This document shows positions 18,396 through 28,607 of a stretch of 64,000 nt of DNA, in pieces (within the stretch, counting starts at the first letter, position 1; each line of letters opens with the position of its first letter). Position numbers and translations under genes: made by a program. The notes beneath the pieces were generated by a model. The model searched no databases, had not been told where the DNA came from, and saw only the letters and a program-made list of their open reading frames with translations. Origin of the DNA: an uncultured Prevotellaceae bacterium (lineage in GTDB: Bacteria > Bacteroidota > Bacteroidia > Bacteroidales > Bacteroidaceae); NCBI GenBank assembly GCA_900318795.1, contig ONLU01000001.1:62001-126000 (forward strand). Reading direction: 5' to 3'.

Positions 18396-21300
18396 TTAGA
18401 ATCCAATCTTAAGACTTGCGGTATAAGTACGCTGCAGAGGATATGAAGGATTAGAACTTGCCAAAGCCTCAGGGTCACCCCACTTATACGGAGTAATGGT
18501 GAACAGGTTGTAAGCACTTAGTGAGAGCTGCAGACCCGTCATACCCAATTTCTTCATCAATGGGAAATGGAAATCATATCCAATCTGAATAGTCTTCAGA
18601 CGCAGATACTTGGCATCCTTCTCATAGAGGGTGGAGTTAGCATAGTTCTGAATAGCGTTAGTCCACGAAGCACGAGGATACTCAGCGCCCTGACTGGGGT
18701 TCTCAGCCGTCCAGGTATTGTCCAGGTGATACTGCAGCAGTCCACCATTGTTCTCCGTATTACGGTTATGGAACGGACGCATGAAGACGTCACCCAATAC
18801 ACGGCTCACATCCCATGCTCCGGTAAACTGGGCGCTGAATGTGATATTCTTGTAGTACAATGCCAAGTTCAGACCTGCAATATACTGGGGGTCATTGGTG
18901 TAACCAAAGTCACGCGACTGGTCGTTACCGTCAATCTTTCCATTTTTGTCAAGGTCAACATACACGCAGTCACCAGGATACAGTTTAGATACAAGCTGTG
19001 TGGGGAATGGCGAGCCGAATTCAGCCTCATAGTCTTTCTCACAACCATCATAATAGAATTTCCAGAACTTGTATTGCAGACGAGAACCGATACGATGACC
19101 TGCCGTATACATGTAATCATTCTGTTGAGGAGCCTGACGGTCCTCGATGATCTCGTTCTGGTTGTGAGAGAGGTTCACCTTTACAGAGTAACGGAAATCC
19201 TTGCCAATCTTGTCCTGCCAGTTGACTGACAACTCCCAACCATGACTATCAACCACACCAAAGTTGGTGTATGGAGGATTAAATCCGATAAAGTATGGGA
19301 TACGATAGTCAATAGCCAAAATATCAGTACGATGCTCCTTATAGTAGTCGAAGGTAGTACGCAGACGGTCATCGAAGAAATTCATGTCGAAACCATAGTC
19401 CTGCTTGAAGGCCTTCTCCCAAGAGACATCTGGGTTGTTCTTAGAAGACTCATAGGCTCCTTTTGTAGGAGTTCCATTCTCAACACCGAACGAATAAGCA
19501 TAGGCGACACCACGGTCAGAGTTATTGGAATTGTGTACACGCTCCCATAGAGCAGTCTGATTGACGTTATAGGGGTCAGCCAGATACATGAAACGAGAGC
19601 CACCAATCTTATCGTTACCAACAAGGCCCCAAGAGGCACGGAGTTTCAGGAAGCTGACTACCTTCTTAAGAGGCTTGAAGAAAGACTCGTCACTGGCTAC
19701 CCAACCGACAGAACCGGCAGGGAACACACCGAAGCGCTTGCCTGGAGCAAAGTTCTCAGAACCGTTGTAACCAATATTGAACTCAGCCATATAACGGTTT
19801 TTCCAGTCGTATGTGGCACGTCCGACCAAACCAACATACGTACGGGGAATATCAGAATAGTCGCCACTTCTATAGTACTCCTTACTCTGGTTGTACAAAG
19901 CCAAGGCTGTAACAGTATGATCGCCGAAAGAGCGGTTGTAATTCAGTGAGCCTTCCAGATACCAGTTACGCGACTTCCCGTTCTGAGAATTTTTATAGGT
20001 AGGTGTTGTGTTGTCACCAGTCACACGGTAGTCAATCAGATTAACAGGATTGCCATTGGCGTCTAATTCTCTGTGGAATACAGCTGTATATGTAGCCGCA
20101 TCATTGGTAATCTCTTTCTGGACAGAATAAGAACTGTTATAAGATCCTTTCAGTTTCAGTGAGAGTCCTTTCGTAATAAAGTCCAATTTCTGATCAAGCA
20201 TTAAGTCCATCTGCAGTTTGTTGTTGCTGTTCTGGTATGCACCTGGCTGGGACGTAGCGTAAGTCAGAGGAGTGCTGCCCAAGAAAGGAAGCACGGCAAT
20301 GGGTTCTGTATCATCAGGAATATTAGAATAGTTGTCTGCAGTAGAAATAGAGTTGACGATATATTTGCCATCAACGATGCCAGGACTGCAGAACGGTGTA
20401 GACCAATAAATCTCCTTCACCATCTGGTCAGAGGACTGACCTGAGTGAGGCCTTGCCTGCTCATCTACCTTACCAGAGAGGTTCATGCTGATCTGTGTGG
20501 TCTTCGTCACATTGATATCCAAATTAGCACGGTAGTTGAAACGCTGATAGCTATAACCGAAGTCATAGGGACGATCAAACTCTTTGAAGAGGCCATCCTG
20601 CGAGAACATACCTGCACTGATGAAGTATTTTACCGTCTTGTTACCGCCAGTGATATTAATGTTGTGCTGCTGCTGCAGAGTAACATCTTTCATAATATAC
20701 TCAGCCCAGTTCATATTCGGGAAACGAATGGGGTCGCTGCCGTCACGGAACTTCTGAATAACAGCATCAGAGAACACGGGAGTAGTTCCGTCGTTTCTGT
20801 TCATCTGGTTATGGAACAGCGCATAGTCTAACGAGCTAGCCATCTCAACCATCTTGGTAGGAGTCAGAGCAGAGAAAGAAGTGTTGACAGAAATCTTAGC
20901 CTTACCCTCGGCACCACGCTTCGTGGTGATCAGCACAACACCGTTAGCACCACGCACACCAAACACAGCCGTAGCAGATGCGTCCTTCAGCACGGTGATA
21001 CTTTCAATCTCATTAGGGTCAATATCCCACATCTCACGCTCGACACCATCGACCTGAATCAGAGGATTTGAATCAGCCCAAGTTCCCTGACCACGAACAT
21101 AAATCTTTGCAGCATCAGCACCAGGCTCACCAGAGGTTTGAACCGTGGTCACACCGGAGAGTTGACCGGCCAACACGTTGTTCACTGAAGATACTGACGT
21201 TCGGGTCAAATCTTCAGCCTTGACGGAAGAAAGAGCACCGGTAACGGTAACTTTCTTCTGGACACCGTAGGCAACGACTTCAACACCCTGCAGCATGGTA

Positions 21301-21644
21301 GACTCCTCTTCGAGGGTGATCTTCATGCCCTTGGCGGCCTTGACGATCTGGTCCTTGTAGCCTACATAAGAGATTTTTAACTGTGTGCCGGGGGCAACAT
21401 TCAGTGAGAAGTTACCGTCAAAGTCCGTAACAGTGCCTTGAACGGTCTTACCGCCTAAGATTACCACACTGGCGCCGATAATTGGTTCGCCCTGACTGTC
21501 GACAACGGTTCCGTTGACGCTGCCTTGCTGCTGTTCCGCTGCGGAAATAGTCTGCATCCCTAACATGGGGGGCATGACGAGCATGACAGAACACATCAGT
21601 GCCATAGGCATGACAGTCCTTGTAATAAGATTAGCTTTATTCAT
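18396..21644 (-). CDS. SusC/RagA-like TonB-dependent outer-membrane transporter (first pair)
   Basis: 1082 aa from the ATG at 21644, where MNKANLITRTVMPMALMC opens the signal region; an ATG 45 nt upstream would start almost at the -7 box. Carboxypeptidase-like domain (VNGTVVDSQGEPIIGASVVI, VSYVGY-type turn), then SusC plug motifs (VEVVAYGVQKKVTVTGA, VRGQGTWADSNPLIQVDGVE, ILKD-like VLKDASATAVFGVRGANGV), barrel, and C-terminal YTASLKIGF. It imports oligosaccharides, here most likely RG-I fragments made by the surface lyases. First gene of the four-gene SusCD-SusCD operon. Confidence 0.95.
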   Translation of the reverse strand: MNKANLITRTVMPMALMCSVMLVMPPMLGMQTISAAEQQQGSVNGTVVDSQGEPIIGASVVILGGKTVQGTVTDFDGNFSLNVAPGTQLKISYVGYKDQIVKAAKGMKITLEEESTMLQGVEVVAYGVQKKVTVTGALSSVKAEDLTRTSVSSVNNVLAGQLSGVTTVQTSGEPGADAAKIYVRGQGTWADSNPLIQVDGVEREMWDIDPNEIESITVLKDASATAVFGVRGANGVVLITTKRGAEGKAKISVNTSFSALTPTKMVEMASSLDYALFHNQMNRNDGTTPVFSDAVIQKFRDGSDPIRFPNMNWAEYIMKDVTLQQQHNINITGGNKTVKYFISAGMFSQDGLFKEFDRPYDFGYSYQRFNYRANLDINVTKTTQISMNLSGKVDEQARPHSGQSSDQMVKEIYWSTPFCSPGIVDGKYIVNSISTADNYSNIPDDTEPIAVLPFLGSTPLTYATSQPGAYQNSNNKLQMDLMLDQKLDFITKGLSLKLKGSYNSSYSVQKEITNDAATYTAVFHRELDANGNPVNLIDYRVTGDNTTPTYKNSQNGKSRNWYLEGSLNYNRSFGDHTVTALALYNQSKEYYRSGDYSDIPRTYVGLVGRATYDWKNRYMAEFNIGYNGSENFAPGKRFGVFPAGSVGWVASDESFFKPLKKVVSFLKLRASWGLVGNDKIGGSRFMYLADPYNVNQTALWERVHNSNNSDRGVAYAYSFGVENGTPTKGAYESSKNNPDVSWEKAFKQDYGFDMNFFDDRLRTTFDYYKEHRTDILAIDYRIPYFIGFNPPYTNFGVVDSHGWELSVNWQDKIGKDFRYSVKVNLSHNQNEIIEDRQAPQQNDYMYTAGHRIGSRLQYKFWKFYYDGCEKDYEAEFGSPFPTQLVSKLYPGDCVYVDLDKNGKIDGNDQSRDFGYTNDPQYIAGLNLALYYKNITFSAQFTGAWDVSRVLGDVFMRPFHNRNTENNGGLLQYHLDNTWTAENPSQGAEYPRASWTNAIQNYANSTLYEKDAKYLRLKTIQIGYDFHFPLMKKLGMTGLQLSLSAYNLFTITPYKWGDPEALASSNPSYPLQRTYTASLKIGF

Positions 21645-21686
21645 AAATATTGTATTAGTAGTTACAACTTGGTCGTTAAAGCGGTG

Positions 21687-21694
21687 CAAATATA
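21687..21694 (-). promoter_or_regulatory. -7 box of the SusCD operon
   Basis: Minus-strand TATATTTG, fitting TAnnTTTG, 43 nt before the start at 21644. No clear -33 box was seen, which suggests activator dependence. It shares a 188-bp divergent region with the CE12 gene. Confidence 0.6.
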
Positions 21695-21788
21695 AGGATT
21701 TTTTAGTTTTTATGAAAATATTTTGGCTATTTTTTTCTTTTTAGACTAATTTTATTCAAGGAAAGGCTGGAATTTCAAAAATAATGTG

Positions 21789-21796
21789 TAAGTTTG
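21789..21796 (+). promoter_or_regulatory. -7 box of the CE12-PL11 operon
   Basis: TAAGTTTG fits TAnnTTTG and lies 37 nt before the ATG at 21833. No good -33 match at the usual distance, as for the divergent SusC promoter. Confidence 0.6.
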
Positions 21797-21832
21797 CAAG
21801 ATAAAATTAATTGATATCTAAAACGCGAAAAT

Positions 21833-23521
21833 ATGATGAGAGGTTTTCTTTGCAGTTTCTTGGCAGCAATTGCAGTGTCAGTGTCAGCACAGGTTGCCGA
21901 CCGTGGTGGAGTGAAGGATGTGAACGGCGTGGTGGATAATACGCCTGACAGTATAGCTAAGGCCATGACGGCGCGTCCTGTGCCTGGTTCAAGCCGCAAA
22001 GGCAACAACCCCGTGTTGTTCCTGATAGGTAACTCTACCATGCGAACAGGAACACTGGGCAATGGTAATAATGGTCAGTGGGGATGGGGATACTATGCCC
22101 ATGAGTACTTCGACCCGTCGAAGATTACCGTCGAGAATCAGGCACTGGGCGGCATGAGTAGTCGCACGTTCTATAACAAACTATGGGATCCTATTCGCCA
22201 GGCTATTCGTCCGGGTGACTGGGTCATCATCTCAATTGGTCATAATGACAATGGTCCGTATGACTCCGGGCGTGCGCGGGCCAGTATTCCGGGAACGGGT
22301 AATGACACGCTGAACGTGACCATTAAAGAGACGGGTGAGAAAGAGACCGTTTATAGCTATGGCAGTTATATGCGTAAGTATATAAGTGATGTACGCGCGA
22401 AGGGCGGTTATCCCATTTTAATGTCACTGACACCACGCAATGCCTACGACGAGAAGGGCAAGATAGTCCGTAAGCCGCACACACAGTGGCTGATGCAGGT
22501 AGCAGCAGAAGAGGGAGTGCCTTTTGTCGATCTAAATGAAATATCTGGAAAGAAGCTGGACGCTTATGGTGAGTGGAAGACGAGTTATCACTTCTTTTTA
22601 GACAAGATACATACTAGTCGCTTTGGGGCGATGATGAATGCCCGCTCTGCTGCTGAGGGCATTATGGCCAGCCACAACCCAGCACTGAATCCACTGAAAG
22701 CTATGATGCGCAATGTGCAGTTGCCCGTGTACGACCTGACACGTACCGAGGGAAAGCCTGTCGTGTTTATTACGGGTGACAGTACGGTGAAGAATGCTGA
22801 CAAAGATGAGAATGGTATGTGGGGCTGGGGTGCAGTAGCCAATACGGTCTTTGACGAAACGAAGATTGATATTGTGAATGCTGCGATGGCTGGTCGCAGT
22901 TGTCGATCGTATCTGAACGAGGGCCGCTGGGAGAAGGTGTATAACAGCCTGAAACCTGGTGACTTTGTGCTGATACAGTTTGGCCACAATGACATTGGAG
23001 CCATTGACAAGCCGAAGTATCGTGCTGCCATCGCTTCTGCTAAAGACACCTGTCATGTCTATAGAATGCAGGCTGCCAAGGAAAATCTGGCCAAGCAGAA
23101 CGTTATCGACCAAAAACTGAAGTCGAATGCACAGGTGGGCAGCTATGAGGTGGTCTACTCTTTCGGATGGTATCTGAAGAAGTTTATTCAGGATGTGCGC
23201 GAGAAGGGGGCTACGCCTATTCTGGTTTCACTGACTCCTCGCAACGAGTGGACGGACGGTAAGATAGAGCGCCGGAACGACACTTATGGCAAGTGGTATC
23301 GGGAGGTGGCTGAAGAGACGGGCGTTGAGCTGGTAGACCTGCATAACATAACGGCTGACTTCCTGGACAAGAAATGTGGGAAGAAGGAGAAGGCCATGAA
23401 ATATTTTAATCATGACCATACGCATACCTCTCTCCTGGGGGCCAAGACGAATGCGCAAAGCATCGCCAAGGGCCTGCGGGACAATAAGAGTCCTTTGGCA
23501 AAGTATTTGAAGAAAAAGTAA
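21833..23521 (+). CDS. Two-domain SGNH esterase, probable rhamnogalacturonan acetylesterase (CE12-like)
   Basis: 562 aa, signal peptide MMRGFLCSFLAAIAVSVSAQ, no T9SS tail and no lipobox, so periplasmic by inference. Two SGNH/GDSL domains in tandem. Domain 1 (about 60-290): GNSTMRTG (Ser68), GHNDN, SLTPRN, and DKIHTS with the catalytic Asp/His. Domain 2 (about 308-555): GDSTVKN (Ser317), GHND, SLTPRNEW, DHTHTS. Domain 1 has Asn instead of Asp in the GDS block. CE12 enzymes remove acetyl groups from RG-I galacturonate, clearing the way for lyases. It starts a plus-strand operon with the PL11 gene 12 nt downstream. Confidence 0.88.
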   Translation: MMRGFLCSFLAAIAVSVSAQVADRGGVKDVNGVVDNTPDSIAKAMTARPVPGSSRKGNNPVLFLIGNSTMRTGTLGNGNNGQWGWGYYAHEYFDPSKITVENQALGGMSSRTFYNKLWDPIRQAIRPGDWVIISIGHNDNGPYDSGRARASIPGTGNDTLNVTIKETGEKETVYSYGSYMRKYISDVRAKGGYPILMSLTPRNAYDEKGKIVRKPHTQWLMQVAAEEGVPFVDLNEISGKKLDAYGEWKTSYHFFLDKIHTSRFGAMMNARSAAEGIMASHNPALNPLKAMMRNVQLPVYDLTRTEGKPVVFITGDSTVKNADKDENGMWGWGAVANTVFDETKIDIVNAAMAGRSCRSYLNEGRWEKVYNSLKPGDFVLIQFGHNDIGAIDKPKYRAAIASAKDTCHVYRMQAAKENLAKQNVIDQKLKSNAQVGSYEVVYSFGWYLKKFIQDVREKGATPILVSLTPRNEWTDGKIERRNDTYGKWYREVAEETGVELVDLHNITADFLDKKCGKKEKAMKYFNHDHTHTSLLGAKTNAQSIAKGLRDNKSPLAKYLKKK

Positions 23522-23533
23522 CTTTAGTACAAC

Positions 23534-25498
23534 ATGAAAAGACTAATCTGCTTAACTATGTTGGCCTGTGCAATGACTGCTTTGGCACAGGAGTACAGGA
23601 CGTATCCGTCGCAGATGGAACGCCTGGACCGTGGTGTCGTTGCCCTGCCTGCTGCACAAAAGGGCGTGTTTGTCAGTTGGCGACTGCTGGGTACTGATCC
23701 CCAAGGAATTACTTTTGATCTGTTGCGTGACGGAAAGTCGATTGCTCAAAGATTGAATGTCACCAATTTTGTTGACGTGGATGGAACTCCTCAGAGTCAG
23801 TATCAGGTAGTGGTACATGGCAGTAGTGGGGAGGCTGGTGGTGTGGTTTCTTGCTGGAACGACCTCTATAGGAGTATTCCTCTTGAACGTCCTGAGGGGG
23901 GAGTACTGGACGGTAGAGCATATACGTATACCCCTAACGACTGTTCGGTGGGTGATGTAGATGGTGACGGACAGTACGAGATATTCTTGAAATGGGACCC
24001 GTCGAATTCACATGACAATTCGCACGATGGCTTGAGTGGCGATGTCATCATCGATTGTCTGAAGTTGGATGGTACAAAGCTTTGGCGTGTAAATCTTGGT
24101 AAAAATATCCGAGCAGGTGCCCACTATACCCAGTTTATGGTGTACGACTTTGACCGTGATGGCAAAGCAGAAATGATATGCAAGACAGCACCAGGAACCT
24201 TGGATGGTATAGGGCACTACGTTACAGAGGTTGCCGATGACCCGGAAATCAGTCAGGCAGACAATCAGGCAAACTACAGGAACGAGAAAGGAAGGATTCT
24301 GACTGGTCCGGAATACCTGACCGTCTTTGATGGACAGACTGGGCGTGCCATTCATACGGTATATTATCAGCCAAACCGTGCTTTCAGTGTAGGTGGTGCT
24401 CCTGACTATGACAAGGAAGGATGGGGTGATAAGGGTGTCATGGGTAACCGTGGTGAACGCTATCTGGCTGGTGTAGCATGGCTCGATGGTCCGCAGGGTA
24501 AACCGAGTGCAGTGATGTGTCGTGGCTATTATACGCCATCGCATCTGTGGGCTGTGGATTTTGATGGCAAGAAACTCTTTACCAAGTGGTTCCATGCGTC
24601 TACCACACCGCATGACTACTATGTCGTCAACAGCAAAGGCGAGCAGAAGTGGTATCGTGGTTTGAAGTACACGGCTTTTGGACAAGGCGCCCATAGTATT
24701 TCATTCGGTGATGTGGATGGTGACGGCTGTGACGAGATTACATACGGTTCTGCAGCCATCAACAACGATGGTACTTTATTGTATTCTACAGGACTGGGGC
24801 ATGGTGATGCCACTCACTTGAGCGATTTGGATCCTGACCGCCCAGGCTTGGAGTTTTATATGGTGCATGAGCAGTATCCCTATGGGGCTGACCTGCGTGA
24901 TGCCAGAACGGGCGAGTTGCTGTTCTATGAGACGGCAGGTGCGGATACTGGACGTGGACTGGCTGCTGATATTGATGACAAGCATCGTGGCTTTGAGTAT
25001 TGGCAGGTGGAAAAGAAAGCCGTTCGCAATATCAAGGGGGAGGTCATCTCTGAACAGAATCCGTCTATCAATTTCCGCATTTATTGGGATGGTGACTTAC
25101 AGGATGAGCTGCTGGCCAATCGCCGAATGCGTCCTCACTTCCCGTCGTTCATCGAGAAGTGGGATGGGGAAAAGGCTGTCCCCCTGCTTCTCAGCAATGG
25201 CAAGCAACTGTATGAGATGGGGCATTCTGTATCGAACAACTGGACAAAAGCCACTCCTTGCCTGCAGGCAGACCTGTTTGGGGACTGGCGTGAAGAACTG
25301 ATTCTGTGGGACGAGAGCGATGCTGCCCATCTGAATATTTTTTCCACAAATATCCCTACAGAATATGCCGTTCCCACACTGATGCACGACAATGTCTATC
25401 GACTGGGTATCTGTTGGCAAAATACAGCCTACAACCAGCCACCGCATCTGGGATATTATCTGCCGGATGCGGTGAAGAAGGCTAAGGTCAAGGAATAA
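23534..25498 (+). CDS. Rhamnogalacturonan lyase, PL11 family, without T9SS tail
   Basis: 654 aa, signal peptide MKRLICLTMLACAMTALAQ. Close to the PL11 protein at 139-2265: MERLDRGVVALP, YTPNDCSVGDVDGDGQYEIF, NIRAGAHYTQFMVYDFDRDG, GDVDGDGCDEITYGSAAI, GDWREELILWDE, and QPPHLGYYLPDAVKKAKVKE where the protein ends. The T9SS tail present in the two other PL11 proteins is missing, so a periplasmic place is likely. Co-transcribed with the CE12-like esterase 12 nt upstream. Its 3' end overlaps the convergent PL26-like gene by 11 nt, leaving no room for a terminator between them. Confidence 0.93.
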   Translation: MKRLICLTMLACAMTALAQEYRTYPSQMERLDRGVVALPAAQKGVFVSWRLLGTDPQGITFDLLRDGKSIAQRLNVTNFVDVDGTPQSQYQVVVHGSSGEAGGVVSCWNDLYRSIPLERPEGGVLDGRAYTYTPNDCSVGDVDGDGQYEIFLKWDPSNSHDNSHDGLSGDVIIDCLKLDGTKLWRVNLGKNIRAGAHYTQFMVYDFDRDGKAEMICKTAPGTLDGIGHYVTEVADDPEISQADNQANYRNEKGRILTGPEYLTVFDGQTGRAIHTVYYQPNRAFSVGGAPDYDKEGWGDKGVMGNRGERYLAGVAWLDGPQGKPSAVMCRGYYTPSHLWAVDFDGKKLFTKWFHASTTPHDYYVVNSKGEQKWYRGLKYTAFGQGAHSISFGDVDGDGCDEITYGSAAINNDGTLLYSTGLGHGDATHLSDLDPDRPGLEFYMVHEQYPYGADLRDARTGELLFYETAGADTGRGLAADIDDKHRGFEYWQVEKKAVRNIKGEVISEQNPSINFRIYWDGDLQDELLANRRMRPHFPSFIEKWDGEKAVPLLLSNGKQLYEMGHSVSNNWTKATPCLQADLFGDWREELILWDESDAAHLNIFSTNIPTEYAVPTLMHDNVYRLGICWQNTAYNQPPHLGYYLPDAVKKAKVKE

Positions 25499-28400
25499 CT
25501 TCCAGCGTGTAGATAGCATCCAACGACCAAAGGGCTGCCTCGTTTGTAGACAGCCCTTTTGCTGGTGCTGAAAGGGCTTTCCAAACCAGGTTCATGCGTT
25601 GTGGGTCGCGGTCGTTCCAGGCCGCATAGGCATCCAGACGACGAACGGGGAATTTGTTCTTGCTTATTTTGAGTGCCATTTCCCTGTATCTGCGTGCATG
25701 GTCAAGCCATGTCTTGTTGAATGCAAGGCAGTTCATTATGGGCATGAGCTCGTTCATCACCTCAAAGCCACCCATGATAGAGAGCAGGTGGTTGGTGTTG
25801 CGCAACGTTTGAGGACCATCATAGCTGATTCGACCTGTTGAGGGATTGTAACCCAAAGCCTTGTTGCCGGTAAACAGTCCGTCTTGAAGTTGGGCTATCG
25901 ACTCCATGCCTGCCAGAATTTTCTGGTAATACTGCTGGTTTCCTGTGCGTTCCCACTCAGTCATCCAATTGCCTGCATATGCCATCCAGTCGGGCCCTAT
26001 GCGCAGACGGGCTGGGGCAGAGCATGGAAATTTTTCGCGTGGTTCTGCCAGTCGCATGGGGTCAAGGTTCCACAGCAGGGTGTCTGCATCGGTTTGTGCA
26101 TGCATCAGGTCGCCTGTACGTTCATCAGCAGTCAGATAGTAATAATAGCGTAGGAAGGCAGATTGCGAGATGCGGGCTTCCTTGGCTCCACACCCCCAGT
26201 GGCTGACATTATGGCGGCTACCCAATGGGGCGAACGGCCCCATGTGATAGGTGTCAACCTCGCTATTGTGACGAGTCATGGCCTCTGCCATGTGCCAAAT
26301 GTCCTGACGGCCTGAGCGCAGGAACATGGCCCAAAGCCACATGGGTGATGCTAACTCGGTATTGTCCCAGGCATAGCCTCCTACATCGTAGCGCCACTCG
26401 TCACGCTCGGGGTCATAGGCATGCATGAAATCACCATAGTTCCAGAATCCATACCATTTATGGCGTTCTGTGGCTTGCTGGTATGTACGGATGTATTCGT
26501 CGAGCCGGTTTTCTATGGCTTGGTGCTGGGTTGGCAGCGACCAAATGCCGAAAGCGCGACGGCTGTGCAAGTATTCAGCTGTGGGTAACAATCGGGCATC
26601 ATCTGCCAGCATGGCTGCTTGCTCAGCAATGGCTTCTTTCCCGGGATAGCCGGCTTGAGGCCATATCCAAAGTTCGCTGGTGCGTGCGATGCCGTATGGA
26701 GTACTCATGCCAGGTTGGACGTCTTCATAGCTTTCAAGCAGTCCATGAGGTATGGTGTCGTAGTGGCAGAGGTTCATAGGCTCAGCCTCTGGGCTCCATA
26801 GGTACATGGTGAGATGTGCCTCCGGACTGCGTGCATCGGCTACTTCAATCGTAGAGGGGTATGATTGCCAGAAGTCCTTTAGTCCTATTCCTAAACCTCT
26901 TTCGACATCACCGACAAATGCATAGCCAGGACTGCGTTCACCTGTCAGGGTGCCTAGCCAGGGCGAATGGCTGGTGGCCCGTTTGCGGATGGAGAAGGCA
27001 TTGTCTGTCAATTGTGACATCCGATAGCCATCCCATTGTGCCCAGTTGTCTATAAGTGATTGTCCCAGTTTGTCGAAAGTGTCGCGAGGAGGAATGCGCT
27101 GTCCTCGCATCTGGTCCAGCTGTATATTTTGCTTTTGGGGAATGCCTCGTCCCTCTTCTGGGGGTGACATCTGCAGACGCAGTTCCCGACGTCCGTCAAG
27201 TGGTTGTACTGGTTCTGTCCATACCCGGTCTTGGGACATGGCGAATGCAATGTGTCGGTTATAGGGCTCTGTATGCATGGGAATGCCAAAGCGTATGCCC
27301 AGCGATGTGATGAAGTCCTGGGTCTGATCACCGTCAAAGATGAAGGTGTGTATCATCTTGACCTGTTCGCAGTCTTTCCATAAATACAGTCGTACACAGA
27401 AGGGTAGCCAGTGCCGCTTTCCGTCACTGTGGGTGCCTTCTATTTTCACTACGGCATCAACTTTGCTCTGTCGTTCTACCTGTACTTGTTTTATGGAAGA
27501 GGTGAATTTCCCTTGTGCCGTTGTTGCTATCAGATTGACTGCACATCCTGTCCGCTGCCCGTCCAGCACCATACTGTCAACCAATTGCTGTCCGCTCTTG
27601 GGAACGAAAACTGTCAGCCGGCCGGTGTTGATGACCAGTTGCTGCGGATTGTCGTTGATGGAAATTCTTTGTGAAGCAGTTCCTTTCTGATTTTTCTTTT
27701 GTATGACCTGAAGGTTTTTGCTGTTTGTAACTGCAGACATGCCAGCCCACTTGATGGAACCATCTGGCCAGTAGGCTGTTGCCCATGCAGCGGCAGGTGC
27801 ACCATCCGAAAGGGCCAGCGTCGAGGCATCTTTCAGTTCTCCTTGTGAGAAGGGAATGCCGAAGGTGACCGGTTGTTTGCCGTGTATTTGGCCAATCCAT
27901 CGCAAAGGAATACCAGTAGTCAGGGCATATCCACTGGCTGTCTGGCTGCGGAAGTTAGTGATACGCGTGCGTGAAAGGGTCGTGCGAAATCCGAACCACC
28001 CTTTCTGCAGGGGTTGTGGGTCGAGGTAGTCCACAATGAGTTCGTTGTCCACGAAAAAGCGTGTACGCCCATTGTTGCTCTCTATCTTGATGTGATACCA
28101 ATGGTTGGGGTGAAGCAAGTGGGCTGCGTCAGTGTATTCTTTCAAGATGGCCGGCCGTTGAGTGGTATCGTCTATACCCCTTTCGTCACCTGTATATCTA
28201 CGGAAACGGGTGGTCGTGTTGTGGTTGCCGCCATAGCCTAGGTAATACATCTGCAGTGAGTAGCATCGCACGAAGATGCCACTACGCCAGTCGGCTCTTG
28301 CCCAGATGTCTTTCTGTTTCGGATCACTGGCCAGCCAGAAGCAATTTAAGTCGCTCAGCCGGTCGTCCATTACCATGGCATCGTATTCTACAATGGTGTT

Positions 28401-28607
28401 GGCAGTGAAGGGCTGCTTGCGCCACAGCGTCAGCCCTTTGGGAGCTGTCACTTCACAGGTGTCTCCTGAGAAGCTGACCTGATAATCGGGGGCTTCAGAT
28501 TCTATACGCCAGTATTTGTTGAACTCCTTCTTGTTAAGACCAGACTGTGCGATGGCTGGTAATGCCAGCATCAGAAGTAGTAGCTTAGTAGCGAATCTTG
28601 CCGTCAT
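25488..28607 (-). CDS. Probable exo-rhamnogalacturonan lyase, PL26-like, with N-terminal DUF6250-type domain
   Basis: 1039 aa, signal peptide MTARFATKLLLLMLALPAIAQ. Residues about 25-225 form a laminin-G-like DUF6250-type domain (YDAMVMDDRLSDLNCFW, HPNHWYHIKIE, RITNFR). Residues about 230-320 look like the RIFT-barrel start of PcRGLX-type enzymes (PLRWIGQIHGKQPVTFGIPF, AYWPDGSIKWAG). The rest is an (alpha/alpha) barrel rich in Trp and His (YDVGGYAWDNTELASPMWLW, HNVSHWGCGAKEARIS). PL26 enzymes release unsaturated galacturonate-rhamnose units from RG-I chain ends, which would feed the GH105 protein. The gene begins within the GH105 coding end (23-nt overlap), so the pair is translationally coupled. 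PL26 rests on recalled family motifs. Confidence 0.78.
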   Translation of the reverse strand: MTARFATKLLLLMLALPAIAQSGLNKKEFNKYWRIESEAPDYQVSFSGDTCEVTAPKGLTLWRKQPFTANTIVEYDAMVMDDRLSDLNCFWLASDPKQKDIWARADWRSGIFVRCYSLQMYYLGYGGNHNTTTRFRRYTGDERGIDDTTQRPAILKEYTDAAHLLHPNHWYHIKIESNNGRTRFFVDNELIVDYLDPQPLQKGWFGFRTTLSRTRITNFRSQTASGYALTTGIPLRWIGQIHGKQPVTFGIPFSQGELKDASTLALSDGAPAAAWATAYWPDGSIKWAGMSAVTNSKNLQVIQKKNQKGTASQRISINDNPQQLVINTGRLTVFVPKSGQQLVDSMVLDGQRTGCAVNLIATTAQGKFTSSIKQVQVERQSKVDAVVKIEGTHSDGKRHWLPFCVRLYLWKDCEQVKMIHTFIFDGDQTQDFITSLGIRFGIPMHTEPYNRHIAFAMSQDRVWTEPVQPLDGRRELRLQMSPPEEGRGIPQKQNIQLDQMRGQRIPPRDTFDKLGQSLIDNWAQWDGYRMSQLTDNAFSIRKRATSHSPWLGTLTGERSPGYAFVGDVERGLGIGLKDFWQSYPSTIEVADARSPEAHLTMYLWSPEAEPMNLCHYDTIPHGLLESYEDVQPGMSTPYGIARTSELWIWPQAGYPGKEAIAEQAAMLADDARLLPTAEYLHSRRAFGIWSLPTQHQAIENRLDEYIRTYQQATERHKWYGFWNYGDFMHAYDPERDEWRYDVGGYAWDNTELASPMWLWAMFLRSGRQDIWHMAEAMTRHNSEVDTYHMGPFAPLGSRHNVSHWGCGAKEARISQSAFLRYYYYLTADERTGDLMHAQTDADTLLWNLDPMRLAEPREKFPCSAPARLRIGPDWMAYAGNWMTEWERTGNQQYYQKILAGMESIAQLQDGLFTGNKALGYNPSTGRISYDGPQTLRNTNHLLSIMGGFEVMNELMPIMNCLAFNKTWLDHARRYREMALKISKNKFPVRRLDAYAAWNDRDPQRMNLVWKALSAPAKGLSTNEAALWSLDAIYTLEVIP

